Positions 24,101 through 35,358 are shown, numbered from the stretch's first letter. The stretch is DNA of 64,000 nt from Galeopsis tetrahit (GCA_963675135.1 OY776129.1:74927348-74991347), one strand, 5' to 3'. The notes: generated by a model from the letters alone, not told the origin. Program-made: numbers and translations.

Positions 24101-27100
24101 GATGAAATTTATATATTTATGGTGTGAACTTTGTGGTCTTAATTCTGTTTTTCCCCCATATTCTTATTCTTATTATTCCATGAATTTTTTTATCGGAAAA
24201 AATATCTTTATTAAAATGGAGTACAAGTGGTACTCCAACACCTCGTACAAGACAAAAATACTAGGTGCAAACACTTTTACATGATATTACATATAACTTC
24301 TATCGTCACAACAAACTCTTGGTTCTAAAAGCCTATGGGAAAGAGTCTAAGGTTGCAATGCTTTTTTCGATTATTTCATCAATTAAACTCTCTGGATTTG
24401 TTAGAATCCCATTAAAAACGGATTTATTTTTCCTCATCCATATTGCCCAAATAAACACAAATCCGAATACATACCTCAATATCGCCTTTCTTTCCCAAGA
24501 TCGTCTCATGTTGAAGATTTATTGATGGACTATAATGAAGAACCAATGGAAGTTATGAGCAAAAACTTACACTAAAAAAAAAAAAAGAGATGATTGGTAT
24601 CTTCATCCTCCTCCCCGCAATTGCCGCAAAAATGCTCATCATTTGGTAATTGGACTCCTCTCTTTCGCAAGTTCTCCTTTGTCGAAATCTTGTCCTGTAT
24701 CACCCTCCATGCAAAAACTATTACCGTCCTCAGGGTAATTCCATACCTTCTTGAAACATGCAGACAGCACTTGATCCACGTTCACTATGATCACCTCGGC
24801 CATGTAATATTTGTACGCCAAGTTTGTGTTATACATGCCGTTCTGAGCAGATTTCCATGTCCAAGTGTCTCTTGTTTGCTCCTTTCCCACCTTAATAATT
24901 CTGTAATTCTTTTTGCTGTCTCCACTGTTTTTACATTCAATTTCTATTATAACCACACTACCACAGTAGTCAAGTTTCTTTCTGATGCATGAGTATGGAT
25001 GTTGTGGCATTCTAAATTTCTAATTTGTTGTTTCAATGCAGTTTGTTGGTGCTTTAATTGATAGTAATGTCTTGATAAGGTCTGTTGCGAGGAAAACTCT
25101 CCAGTTAACTAAGTCACGGAAGTTAGCGATGTTTAGATCATGTATTGATAATCTTATGAAGACCTTGGAACTCTACCCACAGGTTTGTTCAAAATTTGTT
25201 TTCTCTCAGAAGTGAATATTCATAATGCAATACACCAAGTCATCAACGTTTCATTGTGTTGTTTCTTTCTTCATAATCTATTTCTCTTAAACAAATATTG
25301 CAGGATGAAGCTGATATCTTTTATGCTCTGTATAAACTTGGTCGAATGCATGGAAAATTTGTGATCAGCATCATTCGTGAGGTTTCTCAGGAGGTCAGGG
25401 GATATTCCTTGTTTCTCAGTAGATTTTCTCTTTGATACAACTGTCAGGGGATGGATAAAGCATCTCTAATTATGGTTATGATGTTCTGTTACTTAATGAG
25501 GCAATACAAATAAGTATTGTTTTGGCTTTCAAATATGCTTTGTATTGCCGCCATAAGTAGTTAATTTCTCTGGTACATATCTCTAACTAGTGGAGAAGTT
25601 CTCCTAAACAATTCTAGGGACTTCTATGCTCTATGGGTTGTATAATTATAATTTTGTTTAAATTTATGTAGTCCCATACCAGTTCAGAGCATTCAGAAAG
25701 TCTGCCTTCTGTGGACCTTTTTTTTTTCTTTGAAAGCATTCCTTCTGTGGTTCTTTCTTGCAGTTTTCCATGTTCCCTTAAGTTAGAATTGAAGCAAGCT
25801 TAATAATTGTTTCTAGTTGACATGGTTAAATTTCTACAATTGATCTGATTGCTTACTTGAATTCTATCAATTTTTTTAATCAATCCCCCAGTTAGAGCCT
25901 TCTTTCGGCGGCAAGTTGAATTTCAACAAAGCAAGGACAGCTGCATTGTTAATGCTGGCCATCTCAGCTCCGGTGTCTTTTGAACGGAAAATCTGCAGCA
26001 TTCCCCCACAGATATATTCATATGCAGTTACTATGTTGGGCAGACTGTCCTGTGGCCTTGTTGATGTGATGAGCCAAGATACACTTTTAGCTTATTTATC
26101 TTACTGCAGCAGATTAACTTTTGACTCTACTAAAAAATTTGAAGGGGAAGTTCTGGATCTTCATTTGAATAATAATTATATTCGCTTGTGTGAAAAGAAT
26201 GTTGATATCTCTTCTTCTTTTCCTGAATTGATGGAATTTAAGAAAGTCAACCCTCCCTTTCAGTCACATGGTGAAGCAAAAGGCTGTGTGGAAATTGTCT
26301 TCCAAAATGTTGTAAACTTGTGGCCACTGATACAACTTGGATGCATAAACGAAGTACAACAAACATTGAGGTAAATGTTCTTGCATTCTTAGAATTAAGG
26401 TAGCTCTAGTCCTTGTTATTTTAGTGTGATAGTGCCACATTTTGGGAAAAGTAAAACAATACCAAAAAAAAAAAAACTTTTTTGGGTCCTTATAGATAAT
26501 ATCTTCCTGCATTCTTTGCCACATCGAAAATGCTTTTCTTCCTTATAGTTTATAGTAAGTTAGTAACTCTTGCATCACTGGTTTGCATATGCAGGGGTTG
26601 GAAAGAAGAGCTGAGTTTTTTTTCTCGTGACTCGTGCCAGTCTGCTGGTGTCTTGGTTTTTGCTATGAAATATTTGCATGTCATAAAATTGCTTGGTAAG
26701 GCTTGGGCATGTACATCTCAGGGAAATATCTGGTTCAAGGATATTGGATTTTTGGAGACCCTGTTGGGTAAAATGGAAAGGAGACTCAAAGAAATGCTAT
26801 ATAGGTACGTAGGCCTGAGCAAAGAGGGAGAATTGCATATCCTAGAGCTACTGCTAGTGACTTATACGTTGAAATTGTCTTGTGGACAGATGTTCTGTCT
26901 TCACACTTATATAAACAAACTGAAGTCCGTACTAGGTCGTGTTGAAGATCTTTGTAAAGAAGGGTCAATTGAAGCCTCTCATTTTGTAACTGGGCTCCAC
27001 AATTTATCATGTGGAATTGGCAACTCTGAAGATGGAGGCATTCAGAAGTTAGATATTCTTCAGAATTCTGTCAAGCTTTTTACTCTGAGGCATATCATGT

Positions 27101-27510
27101 TATCAGGAGATCTCAAGTACGTCGATGCAGAAGTGGGAGTTTTCGACAATGATTTCCAAAATCCCCTTCCTTTTGTTTCAGGGCTACCTGTTGGTATACC
27201 ATTGAACATCACATTGCACAACATTTCTAGTGAAACCAGATTATGGGTTGCAATTAATCTTGGTGAAAAATCAACTCAGTTTGTCTTCCTGGATTTACAT
27301 GAGTTTGGAGGTTGTAATGAAACAAAGAAATTTAAATTTATTGCTCCTTTCACATGGACACCCAAAGTGAAACACTTGTTACTGAAGATATCTGTTGCCA
27401 TGGAATGCTTGTCTGAGGATCAATGTCTTATATATCGTAAAGGGCCAAAATGTGAGCTTATCCACATATCTGAAGGAAAAGAAGTTCATCTGTCGATGAC
27501 TGGGACCTGA
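21170..27510 (+). CDS. SIEL: SIEL: ARM-repeat protein, Integrator subunit 4-like, 8 exons
   Basis: Exons 21170-21811, 22156-22236, 22812-23045, 23267-23458, 25042-25182, 25304-25393, 25892-26370 and 26595-27510 give 924 residues, close to the roughly 930 of Arabidopsis SIEL. The protein starts MERRFFSAVDRKLDQNP. ARM/HEAT-like repeats fill the first half, for example the alpha-helical runs around residues 150-215 and VRRCACHALQMLTGLSAEFA in exon 4. The C-terminal part is beta-rich (GIPLNITLHNISSETRLWVA), as in the INTS4 C-terminal domain. SIEL binds SHORT-ROOT and aids its movement between cells, and is the plant counterpart of the INTS4 scaffold for snRNA 3'-end processing (family knowledge). 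Intron 4 (1,583 bp) holds a MITE and an antisense LINE fragment. Confidence 0.93.
23661..23922. mobile_element. CTCCCTCCGTCC-family MITE in SIEL intron 4
   Basis: The ends ACTCCCTCCGTCCGCCTATA and TATAGATGGACGGAGGGAGT are inverted repeats of about 24 bp with few mismatches. Internal AAGCTTTCCGTTACTTTTGG has a diverged inverse near the right end. TA flanks fit a Stowaway-type insertion. Confidence 0.8.
24182..24992 (-). mobile_element. 5'-truncated LINE fragment in SIEL intron 4, antisense
   Basis: On the minus strand a frame ending near 24639 reads DTWTWKSAQNGMYNTNLAYK, then FKKVWN, the segment before the zf-RVT domain of plant LINE ORF2. After a frameshift the sequence keeps LINE character (CFAWRVIQDKIST-like). 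The low-coordinate edge, TTTTTTTATCGGAAAAAATA, fits the A-rich LINE 3' end seen from the opposite strand. It is dead and sits in the intron opposite to SIEL transcription. Confidence 0.7.
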
Positions 27511-28700
27511 TATTGCTCAGGTGAAGCAGACTGTGGTTATGGGTCTGCATTCTGCTGAAGCTTGCCACTTGCTCGAGTCTATTGATGGCTGCTATGATCT
27601 GGTAATGGATGCTTCTGCTACACGTTTAAGTTTAAACCTATTTTAAACATCTTTCCATTTCTCTTGCTGCTTTCTTGTGTAGACCAGCTTTGTTTGTGAT
27701 TTTTTTTGTAATTGCTTTTTCTTTGTTCAAGTTTTTAGAGGTTCAGTGAAGGGGCAATGCACAAGGACGTCAGTGCCTCACTGTATTTTCCCACTGGCAA
27801 TTTTTTTAATGTAATTAATACATTTTTTATACATAGAACTAATACAGTATAGTCTAAATAACATGATTAATACTATAATTACATGACAAAATTTGTTGAT
27901 AAATTATTTGTGTTCAAAAGGCGCTACTCAGGCCGGGCATCAGGTGGCCCTTTGTGGTGCATATTATTTTGGACAGTTTTTTTTAGCATTGTTATTCAGT
28001 ATATTAGTTTGATCGGATATGGTCAATTGTTTCGTTTCTTACCTAAATTCTTAATCCTTTCTTGTGTATATAGAGGGAAATGTAACAATGGATATGGTAT
28101 TTACTTAGAATAGATGCACTCCCTTTAAATTGTCAAAAATACCCGTTTCTCTATAAAATATGTTTACTATCCACACCCCCAAATCCTGGTTTATAACCTA
28201 CACTTCATCGCTTTCATTTTCCATCTCCACCACACCACCACGGCTGCGTCGCCATCGACCACCGCCCCCGATCGCTGCCTGCAGCCGCCGCCATGGGCCG
28301 CCCCCTCCATCTCTCTTCCCTCACTCTTTCCCTTTTTTTTTTTTTTGCAGACGTCGGCGCTATTCCCTCTCCCACCTCCGTCGGCGCCCCCACCCACCCA
28401 CTCTCCGGCGTCGTCCCCACCCGATTCAGACCCATACCATTTTCATGTTTTTTTGTTCGTAGGTCGTCGCCCCCCACCCCACTCGCTGACGTTGGGCGCA
28501 CCGTTCCAAGACGACGGCGGCAGCCCCACCCCGATCCAGACGCCGAAAACTCGTTCCTGGTTTGATTTTTTTGCCTTTTTTTTCTTTTCTTTTTTTAATT
28601 TCAATAATTATAGTCGACCGTATTCACTTTTGTTGACAAATTGTTGTTGACGAGAATGTATATGGTCGACCTATAATTGTTGAAATTTAAAAAAAAAATT

Positions 28701-29064
28701 ACTCCCTCCTTCCCGGAAGTGTTTGCACCACAAAGTGTTTTTTTTTTATGGAAGTTAAATACCCATCCCTTTTTCCCCTCCCCATGACTCGAACCCAGGA
28801 CCTAAGGCTAGGTAGTGGTGCTCTAACCACTTGAGCTATCCCACTTTGTCTAATGAGTGGAGTGTTGATGAGTAATTTTGTAAAGTTATATGAATAAAGT
28901 AAAAAGGTGATTGGAAAGAGGGGTAAAAGTAATTGCATTTTGTGTAAATATGTGAATATTGTGAGGGTGGGGTTTATGAGAGAGTTTCCTTTTATGGGTG
29001 TGCAAATAATTATGGGACGGACAAATAAAGTAAGTGTGCAAACAGTTGTGGGATGGAGGGAGTA
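28701..29064. mobile_element. CTCCCTCC-family MITE inside copy C, split by a SINE
   Basis: The ends ACTCCCTCCTTCCCGGAAGT and TTGTGGGATGGAGGGAGTA are inverted. The inner part (GTGTGCAAATAATTATGGGA and nearby) is related to the MITE piece at 16727-16985. The left arm is interrupted by the tRNA-derived SINE at 28738-28843. Confidence 0.65.
28738..28843 (-). mobile_element. tRNA-derived SINE
   Basis: Read on the minus strand it begins GGGATAGCTCAAGTGGTTAG (Pol III A box TAGCTCAAGTGG), has a B box GGTTCGAGTC about 35 bases further, and ends in A10 (T10 at 28738-28747 on the plus strand). The tRNA-like part cannot form a full cloverleaf, so it is not a tRNA gene. No clear target duplication was seen. 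It sits within a MITE within a Mutator-type element. Confidence 0.75.
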
Positions 29065-29988
29065 ATTTTTTTTTCGCCATACCATTGTTGGCAATATACA
29101 CTCCTGTCGACAACAATTTATCGACAAAAGTGAATACGGTCGACTATAATTATAGAGAAAAAAAAAGTCGACAACAATTTGTTGACGGGAGTGTATATGG
29201 TCGACACTGGATTGATGATTTTTTTAAAAAAAAATTGTTAGTTTTATAAGTTTTTTCAAGGTAGAGAAAAAAAGGTTTGATAACTAAACATTTCAACTTG
29301 CTTGTTGATAGGTTTGATAATCGGTGTTTTTTAAGTGTATATGGATGAATATGGTCGGTTTGATAACTAAACATTTCAATTTTTTTAATTTTTTTAATTT
29401 TTTTAATTTTTTTAAATATCTAGTAAGATGGAGTACATTTTAGTGAAGGATATTTTTTATTTTTTTACGTGATTATTAAATTGAAAGGGGGAGTGCATTG
29501 TTCGTAAATGGAGGTGTAAATAGTCAAACCCAATAGATATTTACAACTTGAAGAGCGTTTATGGTCCTGTGGCTATGGTGCATCTACCCCTGAGCAGCAT
29601 GTAAAATCCAGTGTTCTGAGGTGGTTGCAGCGAACAATGGCTGACTGAATACCGCCCCAATCATCAAGAACACATATCTCTGTCTACGGTGTGTCCCAAC
29701 ATATATCATTTGCAGATAAAAATGTCTCCAAGATCAGATTCAAGAACATTAAGACACTTTTTTTCTTTCTTTTTTGTGTTGGTTGGCAGGGTACGATCAC
29801 CTATGTTGGCCTATTTCGATATATTTAAAATATTCTGAAACTTGTAAAAATAGTGCATGCATCAATCAAATCCTCCAATAGTCGAAGAGAATGAGTTAAT
29901 TTACAGTGGATGCATTAAGAAAAACACAAAAATAGTGTCAATCAGTAAGCAGTTTCCTCACCATATGTTTGGTGTTAGATGAATCCTC

Positions 29989-31482
29989 TCATAAAACAAT
30001 GGCGGAGGCATAGCACCGTTTTCCTACTGTCCTCAAGTTTGTTGCTTGCCAACCTTGACCTTCTTTGTAACACTCGATCTGCATATTATCATTGTAATCA
30101 GATTTTAAAAAAAGAAAGAAAGGCATAAACGAACTGTAAATACACAGCAGCATACCGAGTCTACAATGTCGTTACCAAATTCAACAATCCCTCCAATAAC
30201 AAAAATAGAGTCGTTAACAAGTGCAGCCGCTGAATATCCCCTGCCTAGGTTCATGGCCTCCCCAGTCATCCATGTTCCGAGACGAGGGTCATATATCTCA
30301 ACACTCGATACCATGTTTTCTCCATCATAACCACCAATCGCATATCTGCACAATCATCATGTAATCGTAGGTTAAAGGAACCATTAACCAATGGGTTGTT
30401 AGTCTCTTATTAAGGTTTTTAACAGTCCAAACAGACATTAATATTCTCATTTATTTAAGAGTGGAGGAAAGAACTTACAACTTGTCATTTAATACCACTA
30501 ATGAGTGGCAACCCCTCTTAGTTTCCATATCACAGATGCTGCTCCAGGAATGTTCTCTAGGGTCAAATCTTTCTGCAGATCTGGACATCAGAATCCTTGA
30601 TTAGGATACTCGAAACATAAACCACAATTTCTCTACTTATAATTGAAATGGCAGAATTCACGTTTTTTTTTTAATTAAAAGTTTGTTTGCACGGATCAAA
30701 GTGCGTGGCCACCTGCTAATAGATTTGAAAGCTGCTTCACAACTTACTTCAAATAATTGCTTCCATCATATCCACCTACTGCATAGATGACACCATGACA
30801 CTCCACAGCAGCAGGAGAAAACCGCTGTAGAAGAGAGAGCATTGCAAGGTGAATGATGTTTAACATACAAAAGATGGTTTTTGGAGCTGTAATCACATTT
30901 ATTGTCATGCAATAACACAGTCAAAATTGAATTTATATTCTACATCATTAAAAATAATTTAATTTCATTGCAGCAGACAACATGCAGTATTGCAATGTTT
31001 AAAGTGTGACCTTGCCCAGATTGAAGTAGTTTCTGCTTTCCAATTCCAAAGTATGCTTAAATGGAAATATAACATTATTCCAACTGTATAAGATTTATAG
31101 ATGACACGAGCACACATTGATTGGGAGAGGTTAATCATAAATGACCTTTAAGTGGAAAAGGTTATGCTCTTCTAATTATCCAACTTTATTTGATGAAGTC
31201 TATCAATTTTCCTACAGTAAACAAGAAGTCAAAATATAAAGAAATAGACATATTACCTTTTGTAGCATTGAGCGAGCAGAAATCCATCTTCCAATATTTG
31301 GGTCGAACATTTCAACATCTGAAAAGCATTCAGACCCATTTCCACCACCAACTGCAAAAATCTTTCCATCCAAAGCAGCAGCAGCTAAACTGCCCTTTTC
31401 TTTGTTTAGGGGAGGACGCAGAGTCCATTGGTTGTTTACAGCATTATATGATTCAACTTCAAATAGACAGAAAACTATTAGA

Positions 31483-31522
<40 letters not shown>

Positions 31523-33578
31523 CAATACCTGTATCACACCATTTCGAACCTGTAGCTCCTCCCAATACATAAAGTTCTCCACCTAATTTGGCAACCGAAG
31601 CATGTGCTCGAACAGAAGACATTGGCTTAAGAGACCTCAACATATCATGTGAAGGTGAGAAGCAGTCCAATGCTGATGACCACGATACCCCATCATATCC
31701 GCCCACAAGGAATATTGACTGATCCAAATTCAAGTTCAACTCAGGTGACTCCCGTGCTTTATCACCAGCAAGGGTTGCCGAATGATTAGATGTAGATTCC
31801 AATGTCATACATCTGTTTTCTAGTTGATTAATTTGTTGTTTTGACTCTACCTGACATGCAATAAGGATTCAAGATTATGAGATTGTGATTAAAAAAATGT
31901 ATATATAACCAACTGAATCAACCATCCGCCACATAAAGAGAATAATCAAGTATCTGAAGTCATAGCGAAAGGCTTCAACTTTGAATAACAAGCTAATTTA
32001 TTTGCAACCAAAGTGGTTCATTGAAGAGAAAGATCACCAGCTTCTTTTCCAGACTTGCCACCTTCAGAGTATGTTCTTGCTTGAATGCCTTCAGCTCTTC
32101 TATTTCCCTACACAACTGTAATTAAGATAGATATATTGCCTTTGAGTAACTGAGGCGTGAACTGTAGGAAACCAGATCTAAAGCAACATCTATATTACAC
32201 AAATGCAAAGAACAGTCAGGGCAACTATAACTTTTTTTTGTATGTTGACCACAGATGTAGTCCAATGTCTCAGAAACTGTGAATGACAGTTATCTCTTGT
32301 TATTGGTAATTTAGATATATGAAGTATGATTTTGAATTAAGATTATAGAACTTTTTTTAGCCAAAAATCAACTCAACCTTGAACTGACCCCAAAAGGGAT
32401 AGACAACCAGACTAACTATACAATAAACCTCAACAAGTACCTGTGATATGAAAGTAGGATCCTGGAAAGAAATAGAAGTTTCATCTTTCCCTTTTCCTGA
32501 TGTTATAGTAGCCTTGCCACGCGTATCAAGCACCAAGTTAAGGCCATCTGTAGCATCAAATTCCACACATTCCAGTATATTAACATCTGAAGAGGCATGA
32601 CTGAGAGCCAACTCTTTTAACTTCATGTACATAATGTCCTCTTCATCATGTTGTTGCACTTGATTGCATTGTGGTGCCTCCTCCTTCAATTGGTTTTTGT
32701 CGCAAGACTGAGAATCTTCCAAATCAGCAGATGTTCCAACAGAATCATTGGCATTGGCAATATCACTATTTGAATACGTAGGATCAGAGGGTCCAATTTC
32801 CACTACATTGACATTAGAATCGTTGGGCTTTTTGGGATTTTTGGGTATCCAAGATCCGGGGGGGCCTACTGTTAAAGAGAACATGGAGATCAACTTGGTG
32901 GCTTGAACAAGATCTAGTTCAAACCGAAAATGGTTATGTGTGTAATAATTATCAGCAATTATTGGCTTAAACTGATCTTCAGAAAGAGCTTGGCATTTCA
33001 AACGGACACAGGTTTGAACCTTAACGTCGAACCAAAACAAAAAGAAAATGATTATTAGGTATTTCAGATTTAGTTGAAGAGAAAGTCCAACAAAAAACCA
33101 TAGATGAAAGGATTTAAGTAATAGACAAAAAAGAATAATTTCATGATACCTGAGCAGGAAATTGTGTTCTTTCTGAACCTCCATGTGTCCATGCATACGA
33201 ATTAATATTCATTTTCCCTGAGCTAGCAGCTTCAAAGATGCCATGAAGTTTCCTTTCACTGTAGCTGAACAAAAACAGTGGCAAACCTGGTTCGATGTTC
33301 TGAACGTATAAAAAGTGCTGACCAGGGAGGCCTATCAACCATGGAAACAAGTCTTGAATTAAAAGTTGGAAAACCAGATTGATCATACATTGTGCTTAAG
33401 TATTTAACTGACCACGTTCAGGTATGAGCAAGGTTTACAAATTTCAGAGGACGAAACATAACTAACCAAAGAGTTGTTTGGACAGGCATTCTTCGATGGT
33501 GCTTTTTGTGCAACCAAATATAACACCACCAAGTTGACTTTTCTTCAAATTTCTAGCCCATTTACTTTTAGTTGACAT
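29989..33578 (-). CDS. DCD-domain kelch-repeat protein, 10 exons
   Basis: Exons, in minus-strand order: 33578-33467, 33331-33150, 33019-32441, 32115-32038, 31850-31529, 31456-31257, 30824-30748, 30580-30479, 30345-30156 and 30078-29989. These give 1,932 nt, 643 residues plus stop. Residues about 15-150 form a DCD (Development and Cell Death) domain with LGGVIFGCTKSTIEECLSKQ, LFGLPGQHFLYV and FRFELDLVQATKLISMF. A Ser/Asp/Gln-rich linker follows, then a coiled-coil-like segment (LCREIEELKAFKQEHTLKVA) near residues 292-335. From about residue 360 on there are five or six kelch blades (FLVGGYDG, YVLGGATG, FAVGGGNG, YAVGGYDG, YAIGGYDG, FVIGGI). It resembles Arabidopsis At5g01660-type proteins annotated by similarity to NS1A-binding kelch proteins. 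DCD proteins respond to stress and cell death; the role of this one is unknown. Confidence 0.92.
31488..31517. repeat. (GA)n microsatellite filling part of DCD-kelch intron 5
   Basis: About 15 GA units on the plus strand, (CT)n in transcript sense. It starts about 11 nt after the 5' splice site of a 72-nt intron (31457-31528). Confidence 0.9.
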
Positions 33579-34987
33579 CTGCGGATATTTTTTCTCACAC
33601 TAAGCTTAAATGTTTGACTCCCACATTCCACTCTGTAAGAGTCAATTAGACAAAAGAACAATCGTGCTTAAACAGTGATAAAGTATACAAGAAAGTAAGG
33701 CTACACTGCGATAAAAAAAAAAAGAAAGTAAGGCTACATTATGGCAACAAGAAGAAAGCTTTCGGACATAGAATCAAATGCAAAATATTATGAACACAAA
33801 AATATCAGTACAAGTGAAGGATGTAATCAGGGGGAAATCAGAGCAACGCAAAAGCCCGTAAGCAATTATTTCAAACAAGAAACACATTGTATATAACTAT
33901 GTGTATTTGTGTAAGCCCCCTTAAATGATACAGTATAGTTTCAATCTTGCTTGTTATTCAAGAGAAACATATTTGGCAGCATTTATGGGCAGCTAGTAGA
34001 AACATACGCACAATGGTTCCTTGCCTAAATAAATCTTGCTTCAATATCGAAATCTCAAAATGTATCCTATCACGTAGTCGATTAACTAACAAATACTTAA
34101 GAAAATAAGAAATAAACAGATACCCTTAACTAATCTAGTAAGGCAGATTCAAAGAAACTAATCAAACTGCATAAGATCAAAAACCATCTAGCTTAAAACC
34201 ACAATCATCTACAATTTTCCCATTCCGCAACTTATCCAGAAAAAAAAAATCAGCATAATGTTAGTCCACATTAACAAAGCAATGATACATTGTGCAGTAA
34301 CAAAAACAATTAAACTCGAATCCCTCGGGGAAAAAAAATTAAAACACCCAATTATCCGCGAAATGATCTCATTCCACAAAATTATTAAACTAACAGCGTT
34401 TAAACTGCAATAATCGACTCAGGGCTCGTAAAAACACTCGAGAAATAAGGAAGAGGGGAGGATTTCAAAATTCTCAAAATATATTGAATTAAATGATATT
34501 CATAGATTACGAATGAGTTTACATTTCAGCAGATGCAAAATAGATGACAACAATGTACAATGAAGCAGCCTCGCTGTCGCTGGTGAAGGAGTCGGAAGTG
34601 TACGGTCGAGTTCAAACATAGAAATCACTACTACTGTTCAGAGAAAAGCGCGAAAAGCTTTTATAACGCAACCCCGTGCACGCGGCGCACGTTAGAATAG
34701 AGCCTCCTGCCCTGCTTTTCCGGGTTCTATATTTTGTGCCCTTTTCTCTTTTCAAAGCCCATATTTTGTGTCGTCCACTATTTAATTTTTTTTATTTACT
34801 TACCCCATTCCAGGTAATCATGATATTTAAAAAAATAAAAATTGTCTCAATTTATAGTAATTTTTATATTAAAAGAATGTAAATTATTTAGAATATTTAT
34901 ATTTAATACTCTTATTTATTTTATGGTTAGGTATTTAGATTAGAGGTAAAATTCAGAACTCTAAGTACAATAAAAAATATTGGGCTA
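33579..34987. other. Upstream region of the DCD-kelch gene
   Basis: No second gene was found. 34430-34680 is richer in C and G (CAGCCTCGCTGTCGCTGGTG) and is a candidate for the 5' untranslated exon and core promoter of the minus-strand DCD-kelch gene, with an intron between it and the start codon. This is inference from composition only. Confidence 0.35.
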
Positions 34988-35358
34988 GTCTTGAGTGAGA
35001 CCGTCTCACAGAATGAGATCCGTGAGACGACCCTCATATATAAAAAGTTATAATTTTGAGCAAAAAGTGATAGTGTTTAAGTAAAAAGTGACAGCCACTT
35101 TTGTTAAAAATATTACTCCCTCTGTCCCAGGGAAAGCTCCCCATGAGCTCCAGACACGAATTAACATTCGTGTCTGGAGCTCATGGGGAGTTTTCCCTGG
35201 GACGGAGGGAGTATCACTTTTTACTTAAACATTATCACTTTTTTTATAAACCAAAATCTGGAAAAAAATATGGGTTATCCTACCCAAAATTTTGAAATAT
35301 GGGTTAAAAGGGATCCGTCTCACAGAAAAAGATCCGTGGGACAATCTCACACAAGTTT
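34988..35358. mobile_element. MITE with GTGAGAC-type ends, interrupted by a hairpin MITE
   Basis: The left end has GTGAGACCGTCTCACAGAAT and GAGATCCGTGAGACGA. The right end carries the inverse, GATCCGTCTCACAGAAAAAG and CCGTGGGACAATCTCACAC. Inner arms also pair: AAGTGATAGTGTTTAAGTAA against TTACTTAAACATTATCACTT. The inner arms meet at the 100-bp hairpin element inserted at 35114-35213. Exact outer ends are uncertain by some bases. Confidence 0.65.
35114..35213. mobile_element. 100-bp near-perfect hairpin MITE (CTCCCTCCGTCC family)
   Basis: The 48-bp arms 35114-35161 and 35166-35213 differ at two positions only, around a four-base loop TAAC. The arms begin TACTCCCTCTGTCCCAGGGA and include CTCCCCATGAGCTCCAGACA. 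The near identity of the arms implies recent origin or selection. Confidence 0.9.

Larger units (their letters stand above)
28613..29204. repeat. GTCGAC palindromic modules in copy C
   Basis: Module 1 is at 28613-28668 (GTCGACCGTATTCACTTTTG to TATATGGTCGAC). Module 2 is at about 29091-29142 and ends in GAATACGGTCGAC. A third partial module is at 29168-29204. The MITE and SINE separate the first from the others. Same design as copies A and B but more decayed. Confidence 0.75.
28111..29531. mobile_element. Mutator-type element (copy C), left end eroded
   Basis: The right end GGAGGTGTAAATAGTCAAACCC and the internal GATGCACTCCC...GGGGGAGTGCATTG inverted pair match copies A and B. After the left GCACTCCC the text TACTATCCACACCCCCAAAT repeats copy A 3593-3614. 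The first 30-odd bases of the left terminal repeat are missing, and AATAGAT occurs at both edges (28107-28113 and 29532-29538), which may be part of a target duplication. It contains GC-rich Pro/Arg-coding-like sequence (28215-28560), GTCGAC modules, a MITE and a SINE. Confidence 0.75.
27521..29648 (+). pseudogene. Two orphan exon-like segments on either side of Mutator-type copy C
   Basis: Segment 1 (27521-27601, 81 nt) lies between a TTGCTCAG acceptor and a CTG|GTAATG donor and reads VKQTVVMGLHSAEACHLLES.. in phase 0, out of frame with the SIEL stop just before it. Segment 2 (about 29535-29648) reads RYLQLEERLWSCGYGASTPE.. to LRWLQRTMAD and a TGA stop. Both have coding-like composition with no internal stops, and the intervening DNA is mostly the transposon. 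I do not recognise the protein. They could be the last exons of a broken gene, an alternative 3' end of SIEL, or a gene remnant. Confidence 0.4.

Noticed and set aside
27505..27640. Frameshift at the end of SIEL that would extend the protein into VKQTVVMGLHSAEACHLLES
   Set aside because: The 924-residue model already matches family length, and the downstream segment is bounded by its own splice acceptor and donor, so it is listed as an orphan exon instead.
28760..28843. Possible tRNA gene on the minus strand
   Set aside because: It has A and B boxes, but the acceptor stem does not close and a poly(A)-type tail follows, so it is a SINE.
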